The position numbers were made by a program, and so were the translations under genes. From NCBI GenBank assembly GCA_016866775.1, contig VGLJ01000024.1, positions 1-63,430 of the forward strand: a DNA stretch of 63,430 nucleotides, written 5' to 3'. The notes below the pieces were generated by a model, which was not told where the DNA came from, did no database searches, and was given only the letters and a program-made list of their open reading frames with translations. The stretch comes from Candidatus Rokuibacteriota bacterium. GTDB taxonomy: Bacteria > Methylomirabilota > Methylomirabilia > Rokubacteriales > CSP1-6. Of the stretch, positions 41,441-50,517 are shown piece by piece. Numbering within the stretch: position 1 is the first letter of the stretch; each line of letters opens with the position of its first letter.

Positions 41441-42295
41441 TCAGGCCTGGCGCGTGGCCGGCACGGTACGGGGGTCGAGAATGTCGCGCAGGACGTCGCC
41501 CACGAGGTTGACGCCCAGCACCACGATCATGATCGCAAGCCCGGGAAACGCCGCGATCCACCACGCCTGGCGGACGTACGCGGCGGCGTCGCGGAGGTCG
41601 GAGCCCCAGCTCGGCGTCGGCGGCTGCACGCCGAGGCCGAGGAAGCTCAGCGTCGATTCGAGGATGATGATCCGCCCCACGTCGAACGTGGCGAGCACGA
41701 GGATCACCGAGAGCACTTCGGGAAGCAGGTGACGGAAGATCACGCGCGGCGTGCCCGCGCCGAGCGCCTTCGCGGCCTGCACGTACTCGCGCTCGCGCAG
41801 CCCGAGGACGAGCCCGCGCACGATGCGCGCGTGTCCCACCCACGACCCGATCGCGAGCACGACGACGAGCACCGGAATGCTCGGGCCCGCCACCGCGATG
41901 ACGGCGATGGCGAGCAGCACGAAGGGAAACGCGAGCTGGACGTCGATGAGCTTGGTGACGACGCGGTCCACGCGTCCGCGATAGTAGCCCGTGACGAGCC
42001 CCAGCAGCGATCCCACCGCCGCGCCGAGGATCGTCGCGGCCAGCGCGATCAACAGCGAGATGCGCGCGCCCCAGATGAGCCGGCTCAGCACGTCGCGCCC
42101 GAGGAGGTCCGTGCCGAAGAGCTGCGCGACGGTGCCCTGGCCCTGCCACGCCGGCGGTGTGAGACGCGCGGAGAGCCGGCTCGCCGTCGGCGAGTGCGGC
42201 GCGACCCACGGCGCGAGCGTCGCGGCGAGGATGGCCGCGAGCACCGGGATGAGCGGCAGGAGCAGCAGGAGGAGCGCGCGGCGCCGGCCGGTCAT
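41441..42295 (-). CDS. ABC transporter permease (DppC/OppC type)
   Basis: This 284-residue inner-membrane permease has the N-terminal OppC_N segment (LLLLLPLIPVLAAILAATLAP), the conserved FGTDLLGRDVLSRLIWGARISL, several further helices and the EAA-like loop EYVQAAKALGAGTPRVIFRHLLPE. It ends with the usual GVNLVGDVLRDILDPR. The ATG overlaps the stop of the DppB-type gene (ATGA). Confidence 0.93.
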   Translation of the reverse strand: MTGRRRALLLLLLPLIPVLAAILAATLAPWVAPHSPTASRLSARLTPPAWQGQGTVAQLFGTDLLGRDVLSRLIWGARISLLIALAATILGAAVGSLLGLVTGYYRGRVDRVVTKLIDVQLAFPFVLLAIAVIAVAGPSIPVLVVVLAIGSWVGHARIVRGLVLGLREREYVQAAKALGAGTPRVIFRHLLPEVLSVILVLATFDVGRIIILESTLSFLGLGVQPPTPSWGSDLRDAAAYVRQAWWIAAFPGLAIMIVVLGVNLVGDVLRDILDPRTVPATRQA

Positions 42296-43215
42296 CCCGC
42301 CTCCGCGGTGCGCGTCCGCGGATCGAGCCAGCCGTAGAGCAGATCCACGAGCAGGTTGATCGCGACGAAGGACAGCGCGAGCACGAACACGCCGGCCTGC
42401 ACGACCGGATAGTCGCGCACGAAGATCGACTGCACCGCGAGCCGCCCGACGCCGGGCCACGCGAAGATCGTCTCGGTCACGACGGCGCCGCCGAGCAGGG
42501 TGCCGAACTGCAGCCCGATGAGCGTGACGACGGGCACCGCGGCGTTCTTCAGCGCGTGCACGAGGATCACCGCGCGCTCGGCGAGGCCTTTCGCGCGCGC
42601 CGTCGTCACGTAGTTCTGGCCGAGCACCTCGAGCATGCTCGTGCGCGTCAACCGCGCGAGCACCGCCATGAAGTGGGTGCCGAGCGTGACCGCGGGCAGG
42701 ATCAATCGCTCGATCCCGCCGCGTCCCGACGTCGGCAGCCAGCGCAGCTCGACCGCGAAGATGAGGATCAGCATGATCCCCATCCAGAAGTACGGCGTCG
42801 CCTGCCCCACGACCGCGAACGCCATCGCCATCATGTCCGCGAGCCGGCCGCGGTGGAGCGCGGCCACGATCCCGAGCGGCAGGCCGATGGCGACGGACAG
42901 GAACAGCGCGGCGAACGCGAGCTCGAGCGTCGCGGGCAGGCGCTCCAGCACCAGCGTCATCGCGGGCTCCTGGTGGCGGAGCGAGGTGCCGAAGTCGCCG
43001 GTGACGGCCGACGCGAGGAACTTCACGTACTGCACGTGCAGCGGCTGATCGAGCCCGAGCGCGTGCCGCAGGTCGCGCAGCTCCTCCACCGAGGCGTCAC
43101 CCGGGAGCATCGTCGCGGCGGGATCGCCGGACATGCGGAGCGCGGCGAAGACGAGCGTCACGACGCCGAAGGCGACGAACACCGTGTGGGCGAGCTTCCT
43201 GGCGATGTAGCGCAT
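42292..43215 (-). CDS. ABC transporter permease (DppB/OppB type)
   Basis: This 307-residue permease begins in the standard way (MRYIARKLAHTVFVAFGVVT) and has PLHVQYVKFLASAVTGDFGTS, the six-helix core and the EAA loop NYVTTARAKGLAERAVILVHALKNA. It closes with LDPRTRTAEAG. It is the first gene of the peptide-transporter unit and is divergent from the TAXI remnant, with only 27 bases between them. Confidence 0.93.
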   Translation of the reverse strand: MRYIARKLAHTVFVAFGVVTLVFAALRMSGDPAATMLPGDASVEELRDLRHALGLDQPLHVQYVKFLASAVTGDFGTSLRHQEPAMTLVLERLPATLELAFAALFLSVAIGLPLGIVAALHRGRLADMMAMAFAVVGQATPYFWMGIMLILIFAVELRWLPTSGRGGIERLILPAVTLGTHFMAVLARLTRTSMLEVLGQNYVTTARAKGLAERAVILVHALKNAAVPVVTLIGLQFGTLLGGAVVTETIFAWPGVGRLAVQSIFVRDYPVVQAGVFVLALSFVAINLLVDLLYGWLDPRTRTAEAG

Positions 43216-43242
43216 GCGGTGGCTTGATGCTACGGTACGCGC

Positions 43243-43770
43243 GTGCCCGCGGGCAAAACGATCGTCACGCTCGCCACCGCGACGCCGGGCGGCGGCTTCC
43301 CGCTCTACGGCGGCGCCGTCGCCGACGTGATCAACGCCGAAGATCCCACGCTCGACGTCCAGCCGAAGCACACGAAGGGCAGCACGGAGAACGTGCCGCT
43401 CCTCGAGGCGGGCACGATGGACATCGGGCTCGTCCAGGGCGAGGTCGTGCTCGAAGCGCCGAAGAGCGTGCGCATCCTCGCGAAACACGCGTTCCTGCGA
43501 CCGCTCGACGTCGCGGCAGGCTCGTATCCCGGCATCACGGCGCCGCTCGCGTCCGTCGGCTCGTGGAGCTTCATCATGACGCGGCCGACGCTGCCCGACG
43601 ACGTCGCGTACAAGCTCGCGCGCGCTCTGCATCGCGGCGAGGCGAAGCTCGGCGCGACGCTCGCGCAGGCGCGCGAGACGACCGCGGCGAACACCGCCAC
43701 GGCGGCGGCGCCGGAGCGGCTGCATCCCGGCGTCGCGCGCTACCTGCGCGAGATCGGAGCGCTTCGCTGA
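43243..43770 (+). CDS. TAXI-family TRAP solute-binding protein, internally deleted
   Basis: TAXI proteins are periplasmic receptors of about 320 residues. This frame encodes 175. The N-terminal part is clear (LATATPGGGFPLYGGAVADVIN, DVQPKHTKGSTENVPLLEAG, MDIGLVQGEV), and so is the C-terminal part (DVAAGSYPGI, then YKLARALHR and PERLHPGVARYLREIGA). The middle, about 100 residues after VVLEA, is missing, and no signal peptide precedes it. It is best seen as a decayed gene that kept an open frame. Its stop overlaps the next gene as CTGA. Confidence 0.7.
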   Translation: MPAGKTIVTLATATPGGGFPLYGGAVADVINAEDPTLDVQPKHTKGSTENVPLLEAGTMDIGLVQGEVVLEAPKSVRILAKHAFLRPLDVAAGSYPGITAPLASVGSWSFIMTRPTLPDDVAYKLARALHRGEAKLGATLAQARETTAANTATAAAPERLHPGVARYLREIGALR

Positions 43771-44324
43771 CGCACGCGCGCCGTTTCGCCATCGCGCTGC
43801 TGCTCCTCGCGGGGTGCGCCACGATCGCCCCCGAAGCGCCGAAGCTCACGCCCCTCGACGCGCCCTACGTCCCCACGCCGGCCGACGTCGCGGCGGAGAT
43901 GCTGCGTGGCGCGCGCGTGGGCCCGAACGACGTCGTGTACGACCTCGGCTCCGGCGACGGGCGCATCGTCATCGCGGCCGCGCGGGACTTCGGCGCGCGC
44001 GGCGTGGGCATCGAGCTCGATGCGAAGCTCGTGCAGGACAGCAAGGACGCCGCGCTCAAGGCCGGCGTCGCGGACCGCGTGACGTTCGTCTGGAAGGACA
44101 TCTTCGAGGCCGACCTGAGCCCGGCGACCGTCGTGACGATCTACCTCTTCCCCGAGGTCAACGCGAAGCTGGTGCCGAAGCTCAAGCGCGAGCTCCGGCC
44201 GGGCACCCGCATCGTCTCGCATCAGTACCCGCTCGGTGACTGGAAGCCCGATCGCTGGCACCAGTTCCAGAGCGGCGTCCGCAAGCACACCTTGATGTTC
44301 TGGGAGTTACCTCCCTCGCGCTGA
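43767..44324 (+). CDS. Lipoprotein-type SAM-dependent methyltransferase
   Basis: The 185-residue protein has a signal peptide (THARRFAIALLLLAGC) with lipobox LLAGC. A class I methyltransferase domain follows: VPTPADVAAEMLRGA, motif I VVYDLGSGDGRIVIAAA, GVGIELDAKLV, FVWKDIFEADLS, and a closing HTLMFWELPPSR. Members of this family act on unknown substrates. No ATG, GTG or TTG is in frame near the signal. The CTG at 43767, overlapping the upstream TGA, starts it exactly. A methyltransferase outside the cytoplasm would lack SAM, so either the signal acts only as an anchor or export is atypical. Confidence 0.8.
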   Translation: MTHARRFAIALLLLAGCATIAPEAPKLTPLDAPYVPTPADVAAEMLRGARVGPNDVVYDLGSGDGRIVIAAARDFGARGVGIELDAKLVQDSKDAALKAGVADRVTFVWKDIFEADLSPATVVTIYLFPEVNAKLVPKLKRELRPGTRIVSHQYPLGDWKPDRWHQFQSGVRKHTLMFWELPPSR

Positions 44325-44345
44325 GATACGGGAGGCGGCCCCCCA

Positions 44346-45235
44346 CTATCTCGAAAGCCCGAGCGAGTCGCCCTCGGCGGCGGCGAAGCACGACATCGTC
44401 GCGCCGCGCGCGTCGATGAGCCCGCGCGCGGTGCGCTCCATCGAGGCCACCACGTCGTCGGCGTGCATCGGGTCGTGGTGGAAGAGCGCGAGCGCCTTCA
44501 CCTGCGCGGCGAGCGCCAGCCCGACCGTCGCGCTGAGCGGCGAGTGGCCCCAGCCGATGCGCGCCGGATACTCCTCGTGCGTGTACTGCGCGTCGCCATG
44601 TAGAGGTCGGCGCCCGTCACGAACTCGATGAGGTCGCGATCGAGCCGCTCGCCGAACGCGCGGCCCTCGTCGCCGCGCTGGCCGAGATGATCGAGCGTCT
44701 TCGCGTACGGCTCGTGATCGGTCGCGTAGATCAGCCGGCGCCCGCCGAACGCCACGCGGTACGCGAGGTTCATCGGCGGGTGATTCAGGTAGAGCGCGTC
44801 GACGCGGACGTCACCGATCTCGAAGCCCTGCGCGCGGAACTCGTGCACGTCGATGCCCGCGGCGAGATCGCCGAGGGCCACCGGGAAGTAGTCGGCCTCC
44901 ATCTGCCCGCGCAGCACCTTCTCGAGGCTCTTGCCCTGCCCCGGCGCGCCGTAGATGTGGATCTGCGTCCCCTGGCGGTACGCCGGCATGAAGAACGGAA
45001 AGCCCTGGATGTGATCCCAGTGCGTGTGGCTGATGAAGAGATGGACGGTCAGGGGCGGGTCCTTGCAGTCCTTCAGCAGCGAGACCCCGAGCGGCCGAAG
45101 CCCGGTGCCTGCGTCGAAGACGAGCACGTGGTCGCCCGCGCGGACTTCGACGCACGACGTGTTGCCGCCGTAGCGCACGGTGTCCGGTCCCGGCGAGGCG
45201 ATCGAGCCGCGCGTCCCCCAGAACGTGACCTGCAT
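44346..45235 (-). CDS. MBL-fold hydrolase (phosphodiesterase-like), frameshifted
   Basis: The first 215 codons from ATG 45235 encode an MBL hydrolase: VTFWGTRGSIASPGPDTVRYG, the metal motif ISHTHWDHIQG, IYGAPGQGKSLEKVLRGQM, YLNHPPMNLAYRV and YATDHEP. After GADLY the frame breaks at about 44597, where one base seems missing. The other frame continues with DAQYTHEEYPARIGWGHS and LALFHHDPMHADD (metal His/Asp) to TAG 44348-44346. As written, the frame stops at 44498 with a nonsense tail. The family includes cyclic-nucleotide and RNA phosphodiesterases. The ATG overlaps the receiver stop (TGATG). Confidence 0.8.
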
Positions 45236-45609
45236 CAGCTCGCGATCGCGGCGTCCGCTTCGATGAGCTTGAGGAGATCGTCGCAGCGGAACGGCTTGAC
45301 GACGAAGTGATCGGCGCCCAGCGCCCTCGCCCGGTCCATGTCCGGCTTGTACGCTTTCGCGGACACGATGATGAGGAGCGTGCCCGCGAGCTCCGGGCGC
45401 GACCGCACCTTCTGGATGACCTCGAAGCCGTGCATGCGGTCCATGATGATGTCGCAGATGATCACGTCGGGCCGGCGGAGGTGGGCCAGGGCCACGCCGG
45501 TGTGTCCGTCGACCGCGGTGTCGACGACGTAGCCGTGCTCCTCGAAGAAGAAGGACAGCAGGTCGACGATCTCGCGGTCGTTGTCGATGATCAGCACCGA
45601 ACGGCGCAT
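45235..45609 (-). CDS. Stand-alone response-regulator receiver domain
   Basis: This 124-residue receiver has the acidic pocket in VLIIDNDREI, the phospho-acceptor Asp in VIICDIIMDRMHG, the switch Ser in LLIIVSAKAY and the Lys in FVVKPFRCDD. The start at ATG 45609 has GGAGGG 9 bases upstream; ATG 45618 lies too close to it. It is coupled to the MBL gene, so the pair may form a signalling unit in which the hydrolase is the output. No kinase is adjacent. Confidence 0.88.
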   Translation of the reverse strand: MRRSVLIIDNDREIVDLLSFFFEEHGYVVDTAVDGHTGVALAHLRRPDVIICDIIMDRMHGFEVIQKVRSRPELAGTLLIIVSAKAYKPDMDRARALGADHFVVKPFRCDDLLKLIEADAAIAS

Positions 45610-45836
45610 GGCTGGCATCCCTCCGCGGACATGATGACCGGAGGCAAACGAGCAGGCGTCATGCCAAACCCGCCGCGCCGTCCGTCCCGGCCGAATCACG
45701 CGGAAATCGGGGATTTTGAACTGTCAGCCTGACGGGAAGCGATACAGACCACTGTCGAAGGCGCCGGGCGGGTGTCCTTGTCATTCCTTCCGTGGACTTG
45801 TTTCCTGCGAAAAATTTTCCCAGCCGGCGGTGATTC
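45610..45836. other. Intergenic region between ftsK and the receiver gene
   Basis: There is no convincing gene in these 227 bases. They are less GC-rich than the surroundings and contain TGCGAAAAATTTTCCCAGCC at about 45807-45826, similar to an AT-rich palindrome in the polyamine divergent region, and a short inverted motif CTGTCAGCCTGACGG near 45721. They probably hold the receiver promoter and the ftsK 3' end. Confidence 0.4.
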
Positions 45837-48074
45837 TTACGCTCTTCCGGACTTCTCCAGGTACTCCGGGCCCACGAGGATCTCGCGCGGCTTGGCGCCC
45901 TGTCCCGGGCCGATGATGCGGTCCTGCTCCATCATGTCGATGAAGCGCGCGGCCTTCGGATAGCCGAGACCCATCCGGCGCTGGAGGAAGGAGATCGACG
46001 CCGCGCGCTGACCGATGACCAGCCGCACGCAGTCCCAGTAGATCTGGTCGCGATCGGCGTCGTCGCCGCCGTCGCCGCCACCCGCGCCGTCGACGCTCGG
46101 CAGCGCGACTTCTTCGTAGACCGCCGTGCCCTGCGTGCGGAGGAACTCGCAGACGGCTTTGACCTCGTCGTCCGCGACCCAGCAGCCGTGCACGCGCATC
46201 TGGCGCGACGCGCCGGGCGGCACGTAGATCATGTCGCCGCGGCCGAGGAGCTGCTCGGCGCCGTTGCCGTCGAGGATCGTGCGCGAGTCCACCTTCGACG
46301 CCACCTGGAACGCGATGCGCGTGGGGAAGTTCGCCTTGATCAGTCCGGTGACGACGTCGACCGACGGGCGCTGCGTGGCGATGATGAGGTGGATGCCGAC
46401 CGCGCGCGCGATCTGCGCGAGCCGCACCAGCGAGTTCTGCACCTCGCCCGCCGAGACCATCATGAGGTCCGCCAGCTCGTCGACCACCACGACCCAGTAC
46501 GGCAGCCGCTCTTCCTCGGCGACGACCTTGTTGTAGCCGTCGATGTTGCGGACCTGCTTCATCTGGAGCGTCTTGTAGCGCTCGTCCATCTTGCCGACGA
46601 TCCAGCGCAGGCGCGCCGCGGCCTCCTTCGCGTCGGTGACCACGGGCGCGAGCAGGTGCGGAATCCCTTCGTAGACCGATAGCTCGAGGCGCTTGGGATC
46701 GATCAGCAGGAAGCGGACGTCGGCCGGCGTCGCCTTGTAGAGGATCGAGCAGATCATCGAGTTCAGCCCGACCGACTTGCCGGAGCCGGTCGCGCCCGCC
46801 ACGAGCAGGTGCGGCATCGTGGTGAGGTCCCCGACCACCGGAACACCCGTCGTGTCCTTGCCGAGCGCGAGCGGCAGCTTGCCCTTCGAGTCCGCGAACT
46901 CCGCCGAGACGAAGATCTCGCGCAGGTACACGGTCGCCGTCTTCTCGTTCGGGACCTCCACGGCGACCGTGCCGCGACCGGGGATCGGCCCGACGATGCG
47001 CACCGACGCCGCCTTCATCGCGAGCGCGAGGTCGTCCGAGAGGTTCACCACCTGGCTCACCTTCACGCCCGCCGCCGGCTCGAACTCGTACGACGTGATG
47101 ATCGGGCCCGGGCTCACCTGGACGATCCGGCCCTCGACGTCGAAGTCCTGGAGCTTCTTGCGCAGGGTCTCCGCGTTGTCCTGCAGCTCTTCGCGCGTGC
47201 GCGAGAACTCGGTCGCCGACGGCGCCTGCAGCAGGCCGACGGGCGGAAGCTGGAACGCCTGCGCGCCCTGCTTGCCGAACGCGAACGTCTCCTGCCACGC
47301 GAGGTTTTCCTTGATCGGCGTCTTCGGCTTCGCGGGCTCGATGATCGCGGGCGGGGTGAACGGAGTGTCATTTGAACTCGCGGGCTCCCGGGCTTCGCCC
47401 GCCCGCTCGGCTGCTTCGCTTCGCTCGATCGTCGCCTCCGCGCGGCGTGTGCCCTTCGCGGCGGCGGCGCGCCGCTTGCGGAGGCGCGCGGCGAGCACGC
47501 GGCTGACCGCGGCGTACGACACCTGCGTGATGAACAGCAGGCCGACCGGAATCGCGGCGAGCGGCACGAGCCACGCGCCCGCGTGGCCGAGCGTGGACCG
47601 GAGCCCTTCGGCGAGCGCCCAGCCCACGAGGCCGCCCGCGTGCACGTCGTCGCCCGGCAACGCCGGGGACGACTGCGTGAGGATCGCGGTGGTCGCGATC
47701 AGGACGATCGCGAGGCCCACGATCGGCACCCAGCCGCGCGGGACGAGCGGGCGAATGAAGGTGCCGGCGGCCCAGAGGCCGAGGAGCAGCGGAAAGAGGA
47801 GCGCCGCGTAGCCGAACGTCTCGACGAGGCCCCACGCGAGGTAATGGCCGATGGGACCCGAGGGCCCGTAGCCGTTCGCGACGTCGGGTCGATACGTCGC
47901 CAGCGCGACGAGCGTGAACGCCGCGACGAGCAGACCGCCGATCGCCTGCGCCTCGCGCAGCCAGCGGCGCGCCTCCTTCTTCTTCCGCGCGCCGCGCACG
48001 CGATCGGGGCGATCGGCGCCCCGCGCCACCGCGCGCGACGCATTCTCGGGCTTGTCGTCGGACACGGCCGCCAT
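45837..48074 (-). CDS. ftsK: DNA translocase FtsK
   Basis: FtsK anchors at the septum and pumps DNA to resolve chromosomes. The 745 residues have about four N-terminal membrane helices (to about residue 195) and a linker of 65 residues. The alpha/beta motor follows with VSPGPIITSYEFEPAAGVK, Walker A VAGATGSGKSVGLN, DPKRLELSVYEGIPHLL, Walker B VVVVDELADLM and ATQRPSVDVVTG. The gamma winged helix (RAASISFLQRRMGLGYPKAA) is at the end. The linker includes IERSEAAERAG, encoded by a family B palindromic element in frame. The length is near that of SpoIIIE-type proteins. Its ATG overlaps the RNase J stop. Confidence 0.96.
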   Translation of the reverse strand: MAAVSDDKPENASRAVARGADRPDRVRGARKKKEARRWLREAQAIGGLLVAAFTLVALATYRPDVANGYGPSGPIGHYLAWGLVETFGYAALLFPLLLGLWAAGTFIRPLVPRGWVPIVGLAIVLIATTAILTQSSPALPGDDVHAGGLVGWALAEGLRSTLGHAGAWLVPLAAIPVGLLFITQVSYAAVSRVLAARLRKRRAAAAKGTRRAEATIERSEAAERAGEAREPASSNDTPFTPPAIIEPAKPKTPIKENLAWQETFAFGKQGAQAFQLPPVGLLQAPSATEFSRTREELQDNAETLRKKLQDFDVEGRIVQVSPGPIITSYEFEPAAGVKVSQVVNLSDDLALAMKAASVRIVGPIPGRGTVAVEVPNEKTATVYLREIFVSAEFADSKGKLPLALGKDTTGVPVVGDLTTMPHLLVAGATGSGKSVGLNSMICSILYKATPADVRFLLIDPKRLELSVYEGIPHLLAPVVTDAKEAAARLRWIVGKMDERYKTLQMKQVRNIDGYNKVVAEEERLPYWVVVVDELADLMMVSAGEVQNSLVRLAQIARAVGIHLIIATQRPSVDVVTGLIKANFPTRIAFQVASKVDSRTILDGNGAEQLLGRGDMIYVPPGASRQMRVHGCWVADDEVKAVCEFLRTQGTAVYEEVALPSVDGAGGGDGGDDADRDQIYWDCVRLVIGQRAASISFLQRRMGLGYPKAARFIDMMEQDRIIGPGQGAKPREILVGPEYLEKSGRA
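47372..47429 (-). repeat. Family B palindromic element, copy 1, in frame inside ftsK
   Basis: Read on the minus strand it runs ATCGAGCGAAGCGAAGCAGC...GGGCGAAGCCCGGGAGCCCG...GAGTTCAA and is translated as IERSEAAERAGEAREPASS in the FtsK linker. The central GGGCGAAGCCC is a small hairpin. Nearly identical ends occur at 55993 and 57188. Confidence 0.85.
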
Positions 48075-49732
48075 CAGGCCTCCACGGTCATGATCATCGG
48101 CAGGATCACCGGCTTGCGCTGGAATCGCTGGTTGACGAAGCGGCGCACGGCGAAGCGCATGCGCTCGGCGAGCAGCTCGCGGTCGCGGCGCTCGACGCGC
48201 TCCATGTCGGACACCGCCTGCGCGACCACGGCGCGCAGCTCCTCGAAGAGCGCTTCGTTCTCCTTGACGTAGAGGACGCCCCGCGAGGCGATGCTCGGGC
48301 CGGCGACGACGCCGCCGTCGCGGTCGACGGTGATGGCGACCGCGATCATGCCTTCCTCGGCCAGGAGCTCGCGATCGCGCAGGACGACCGGCCCCACGTC
48401 GCCCACGCCCTTGCCGTCGACGAGCACGCGGCCGGCGGGAATGCCGGTCACGATGCTCGCGCCGCTCTTCGTGACCTCGAGCGCCGAGCCGTCCTCCATC
48501 AGGAACACGCGATCGGGCGGGAGTCCCGCCTCCGCCGCCAGCCGCGCGTGGCCGAGCAGGTGGCGATACTCGCCGTGCACCGGCATGAAGTAGCGCGGGC
48601 GCGTGAGGTGCATCATCAGCTTGAGGTCTTCCTGGCTCGCGTGCCCCGAGACGTGGACGAACGCGTTGTCCTCGTAGAGGACCTCGGCGCCGCGCCGGTA
48701 GAGCCCGTTGATGATGCGTCCCACCGTGCGCTCGTTCCCGGGAATGACGCGCGACGAGAGGATCACGAGGTCACCGCGGCCGACCTCGAAGTACTTGTGC
48801 TCGCCGGCCGCCATCAGCGACAGCGCGGAGTTCGGCTCGCCCTGGCTGCCGGTCGAGAGGATCACCTGCCGCGCCGCCGGCATCTCGGCGAGCTCCTCGA
48901 GCGAGACGACCACCCGCTCCGGCAGCGTGAGGTAGCCGAGATCCGCCGCCACGCGCACGTTTCGCTCCATCGAGCGGCCGAGCAGCGCGACGCGCCGGTC
49001 GAAGCGCGCGGCGAGACGCAGGACGGCCTGGATGCGGTGGATGTGCGACGCGAACGTCGCGACGATGATCCGGCCGCGCGCGCGCTCGAAGCGCTCCGCG
49101 AGCGCCACACCCACGTCGCTCTCCGAGCGCGTGTGCCCCGGCAGGTGCACGTTCGTCGAGTCCGAGCAGAGCACCAGCACACCGTGATCGCCGAGCCGGG
49201 TGAACGACTCGTAGTCCGGCAGCTCGCCGTCGAGCGGCGACGGATCGAGCTTGAAGTCGCCGGTGTGGACGACGAGCCCGACGGGCGTCGAGATCGCGAG
49301 GCCGACGCCGTCGGCGATCGAGTGCGTCACGCGCAGCGGCTCGACGGTGAACGGCCCCACGTCGATGCGGTCGCGCGGGCGGATCGCGTGGAGCGCGACG
49401 TCGCCCAGCTCGTGCTCGCGGAGCTTCTCCGCGACGAGCGCGACGGTGAGCGGGCTGCCGTACACGGGCACGCGCGCACGGGTGAGCAGATAGGGCAGCG
49501 CGCCGATGTGGTCCTCGTGGCCGTGCGTCAGGAACACCGCGCGGAGCGCGTCGGGCTTCGCGAGCGCGTACGAGAAGTCCGGGATCACGTAGTCGATCCC
49601 CGGCAGCTCGTCGTCCGGAAACATGAGCCCGCAGTCGATGGCGATCAGGTCGTCGCCGGACTCGACGAGCATCATGTTGAGGCCGATCTCGCCGAGGCCG
49701 CCCAGGGGGATCAGGCGAACGCGAGGCTCCAT
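48074..49732 (-). CDS. rnj: Ribonuclease J
   Basis: This 552-residue metallo-beta-lactamase/beta-CASP ribonuclease has endo- and 5'-3' exo-activity on RNA. The metal motif is LTHGHEDHIGALPYLL, with THSIADGVGLAI and HTGDFKLD. The beta-CASP part has CSDSTNVHLPGHTRSE, TFASHIHRI, LSTGSQGEPNSALS and VSGHASQEDLKLM. The C-terminal domain follows LVDGKGVGDVG. ATG 49732 has AAAGGAG 6 bases upstream. It is first in a unit with ftsK. Confidence 0.96.
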   Translation of the reverse strand: MEPRVRLIPLGGLGEIGLNMMLVESGDDLIAIDCGLMFPDDELPGIDYVIPDFSYALAKPDALRAVFLTHGHEDHIGALPYLLTRARVPVYGSPLTVALVAEKLREHELGDVALHAIRPRDRIDVGPFTVEPLRVTHSIADGVGLAISTPVGLVVHTGDFKLDPSPLDGELPDYESFTRLGDHGVLVLCSDSTNVHLPGHTRSESDVGVALAERFERARGRIIVATFASHIHRIQAVLRLAARFDRRVALLGRSMERNVRVAADLGYLTLPERVVVSLEELAEMPAARQVILSTGSQGEPNSALSLMAAGEHKYFEVGRGDLVILSSRVIPGNERTVGRIINGLYRRGAEVLYEDNAFVHVSGHASQEDLKLMMHLTRPRYFMPVHGEYRHLLGHARLAAEAGLPPDRVFLMEDGSALEVTKSGASIVTGIPAGRVLVDGKGVGDVGPVVLRDRELLAEEGMIAVAITVDRDGGVVAGPSIASRGVLYVKENEALFEELRAVVAQAVSDMERVERRDRELLAERMRFAVRRFVNQRFQRKPVILPMIMTVEA

Positions 49733-49791
49733 CGAGCTCCTTTCAACGGGAGGAATTCATCGTAGCATCCGCGTTCGGAGGGGCCGCCATT

Positions 49792-50421
49792 CTGAGACGC
49801 GTCGACGCCGTCATCTTCGACCTGGGCGGGGTGGTGATGGACTCGCCGCTGGCCGCGATTTCCCGCTACGAGCGCGACCATGGGCTGCCGGAGCAGGCGA
49901 TCAACCGCGCGATCCGCGCCGCGGGCGACGCCGGGGCGTGGTCCCGGCTCGAGCGCGGGGAGCTGTCGCTGGAGGCGTTCCTCGCGCCCTTCGAGGCGGA
50001 CTGCCGCGCGTGCGGCGTCGAGGTCAGCGGCGCGAGGCTCATGCGCTACATCGCCGAGGCGAGCCGCCCCCGCCCGGCCATGCTCGAAGCGCTGCGGCGG
50101 CTCCGCGCCCGCGGCGTCCGCATGGCGGCGCTCACCAACAACTGGGTCTCGGAGGCGCCGCGCGGGCCGCATCCCGTGCGCGAGCATTTCGACGTCTTCA
50201 TCGAGTCGAGCGTGGTGGGGATGCGCAAGCCCGATCCGCGGATCTACGAGCTCGTGTGCCAGGAGCTCGGCGTGACGCCGCCGCGCGCCGCGTTCCTCGA
50301 CGACATCGGCGGCAACCTGAAGCCCGCGCGCGCGCTCGGCATGGCGACCATCAAGGTGACCGAGCCGGAGGGAGCCCTCCGCGAGCTCTCGTCGCTGGTC
50401 GGCTTCGACCTCGCGGATTAG
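49792..50421 (+). CDS. HAD-family hydrolase
   Basis: The 209 residues give a HAD subclass I enzyme: nucleophile motif VIFDLGGVVMDSP, motif II in MAALTNNWV, Lys in GMRKPDPRIYE and motif IV FLDDIGGNLKPARALGM. It resembles the soluble-epoxide-hydrolase N-terminal phosphatase / haloacid-dehalogenase-like group. The first conventional start, GTG 49831, lies after the catalytic FDLGG. The frame extends upstream only to CTG 49792 or ATT 49789, 5-10 bases after a GGAGGGG, so a non-AUG start is needed for an active enzyme. It is divergent from RNase J. Confidence 0.85.
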   Translation: MRRVDAVIFDLGGVVMDSPLAAISRYERDHGLPEQAINRAIRAAGDAGAWSRLERGELSLEAFLAPFEADCRACGVEVSGARLMRYIAEASRPRPAMLEALRRLRARGVRMAALTNNWVSEAPRGPHPVREHFDVFIESSVVGMRKPDPRIYELVCQELGVTPPRAAFLDDIGGNLKPARALGMATIKVTEPEGALRELSSLVGFDLAD

Positions 50422-50517
50422 CCGGCGCGCGCGAAGAGGCCGGGAACGCCGGGGGGCTTGAAGCGATCGCGAATCGCGGGGTGCACGTCTCCGCTCGCGC
50501 TGTAGACTTAGTCGACG

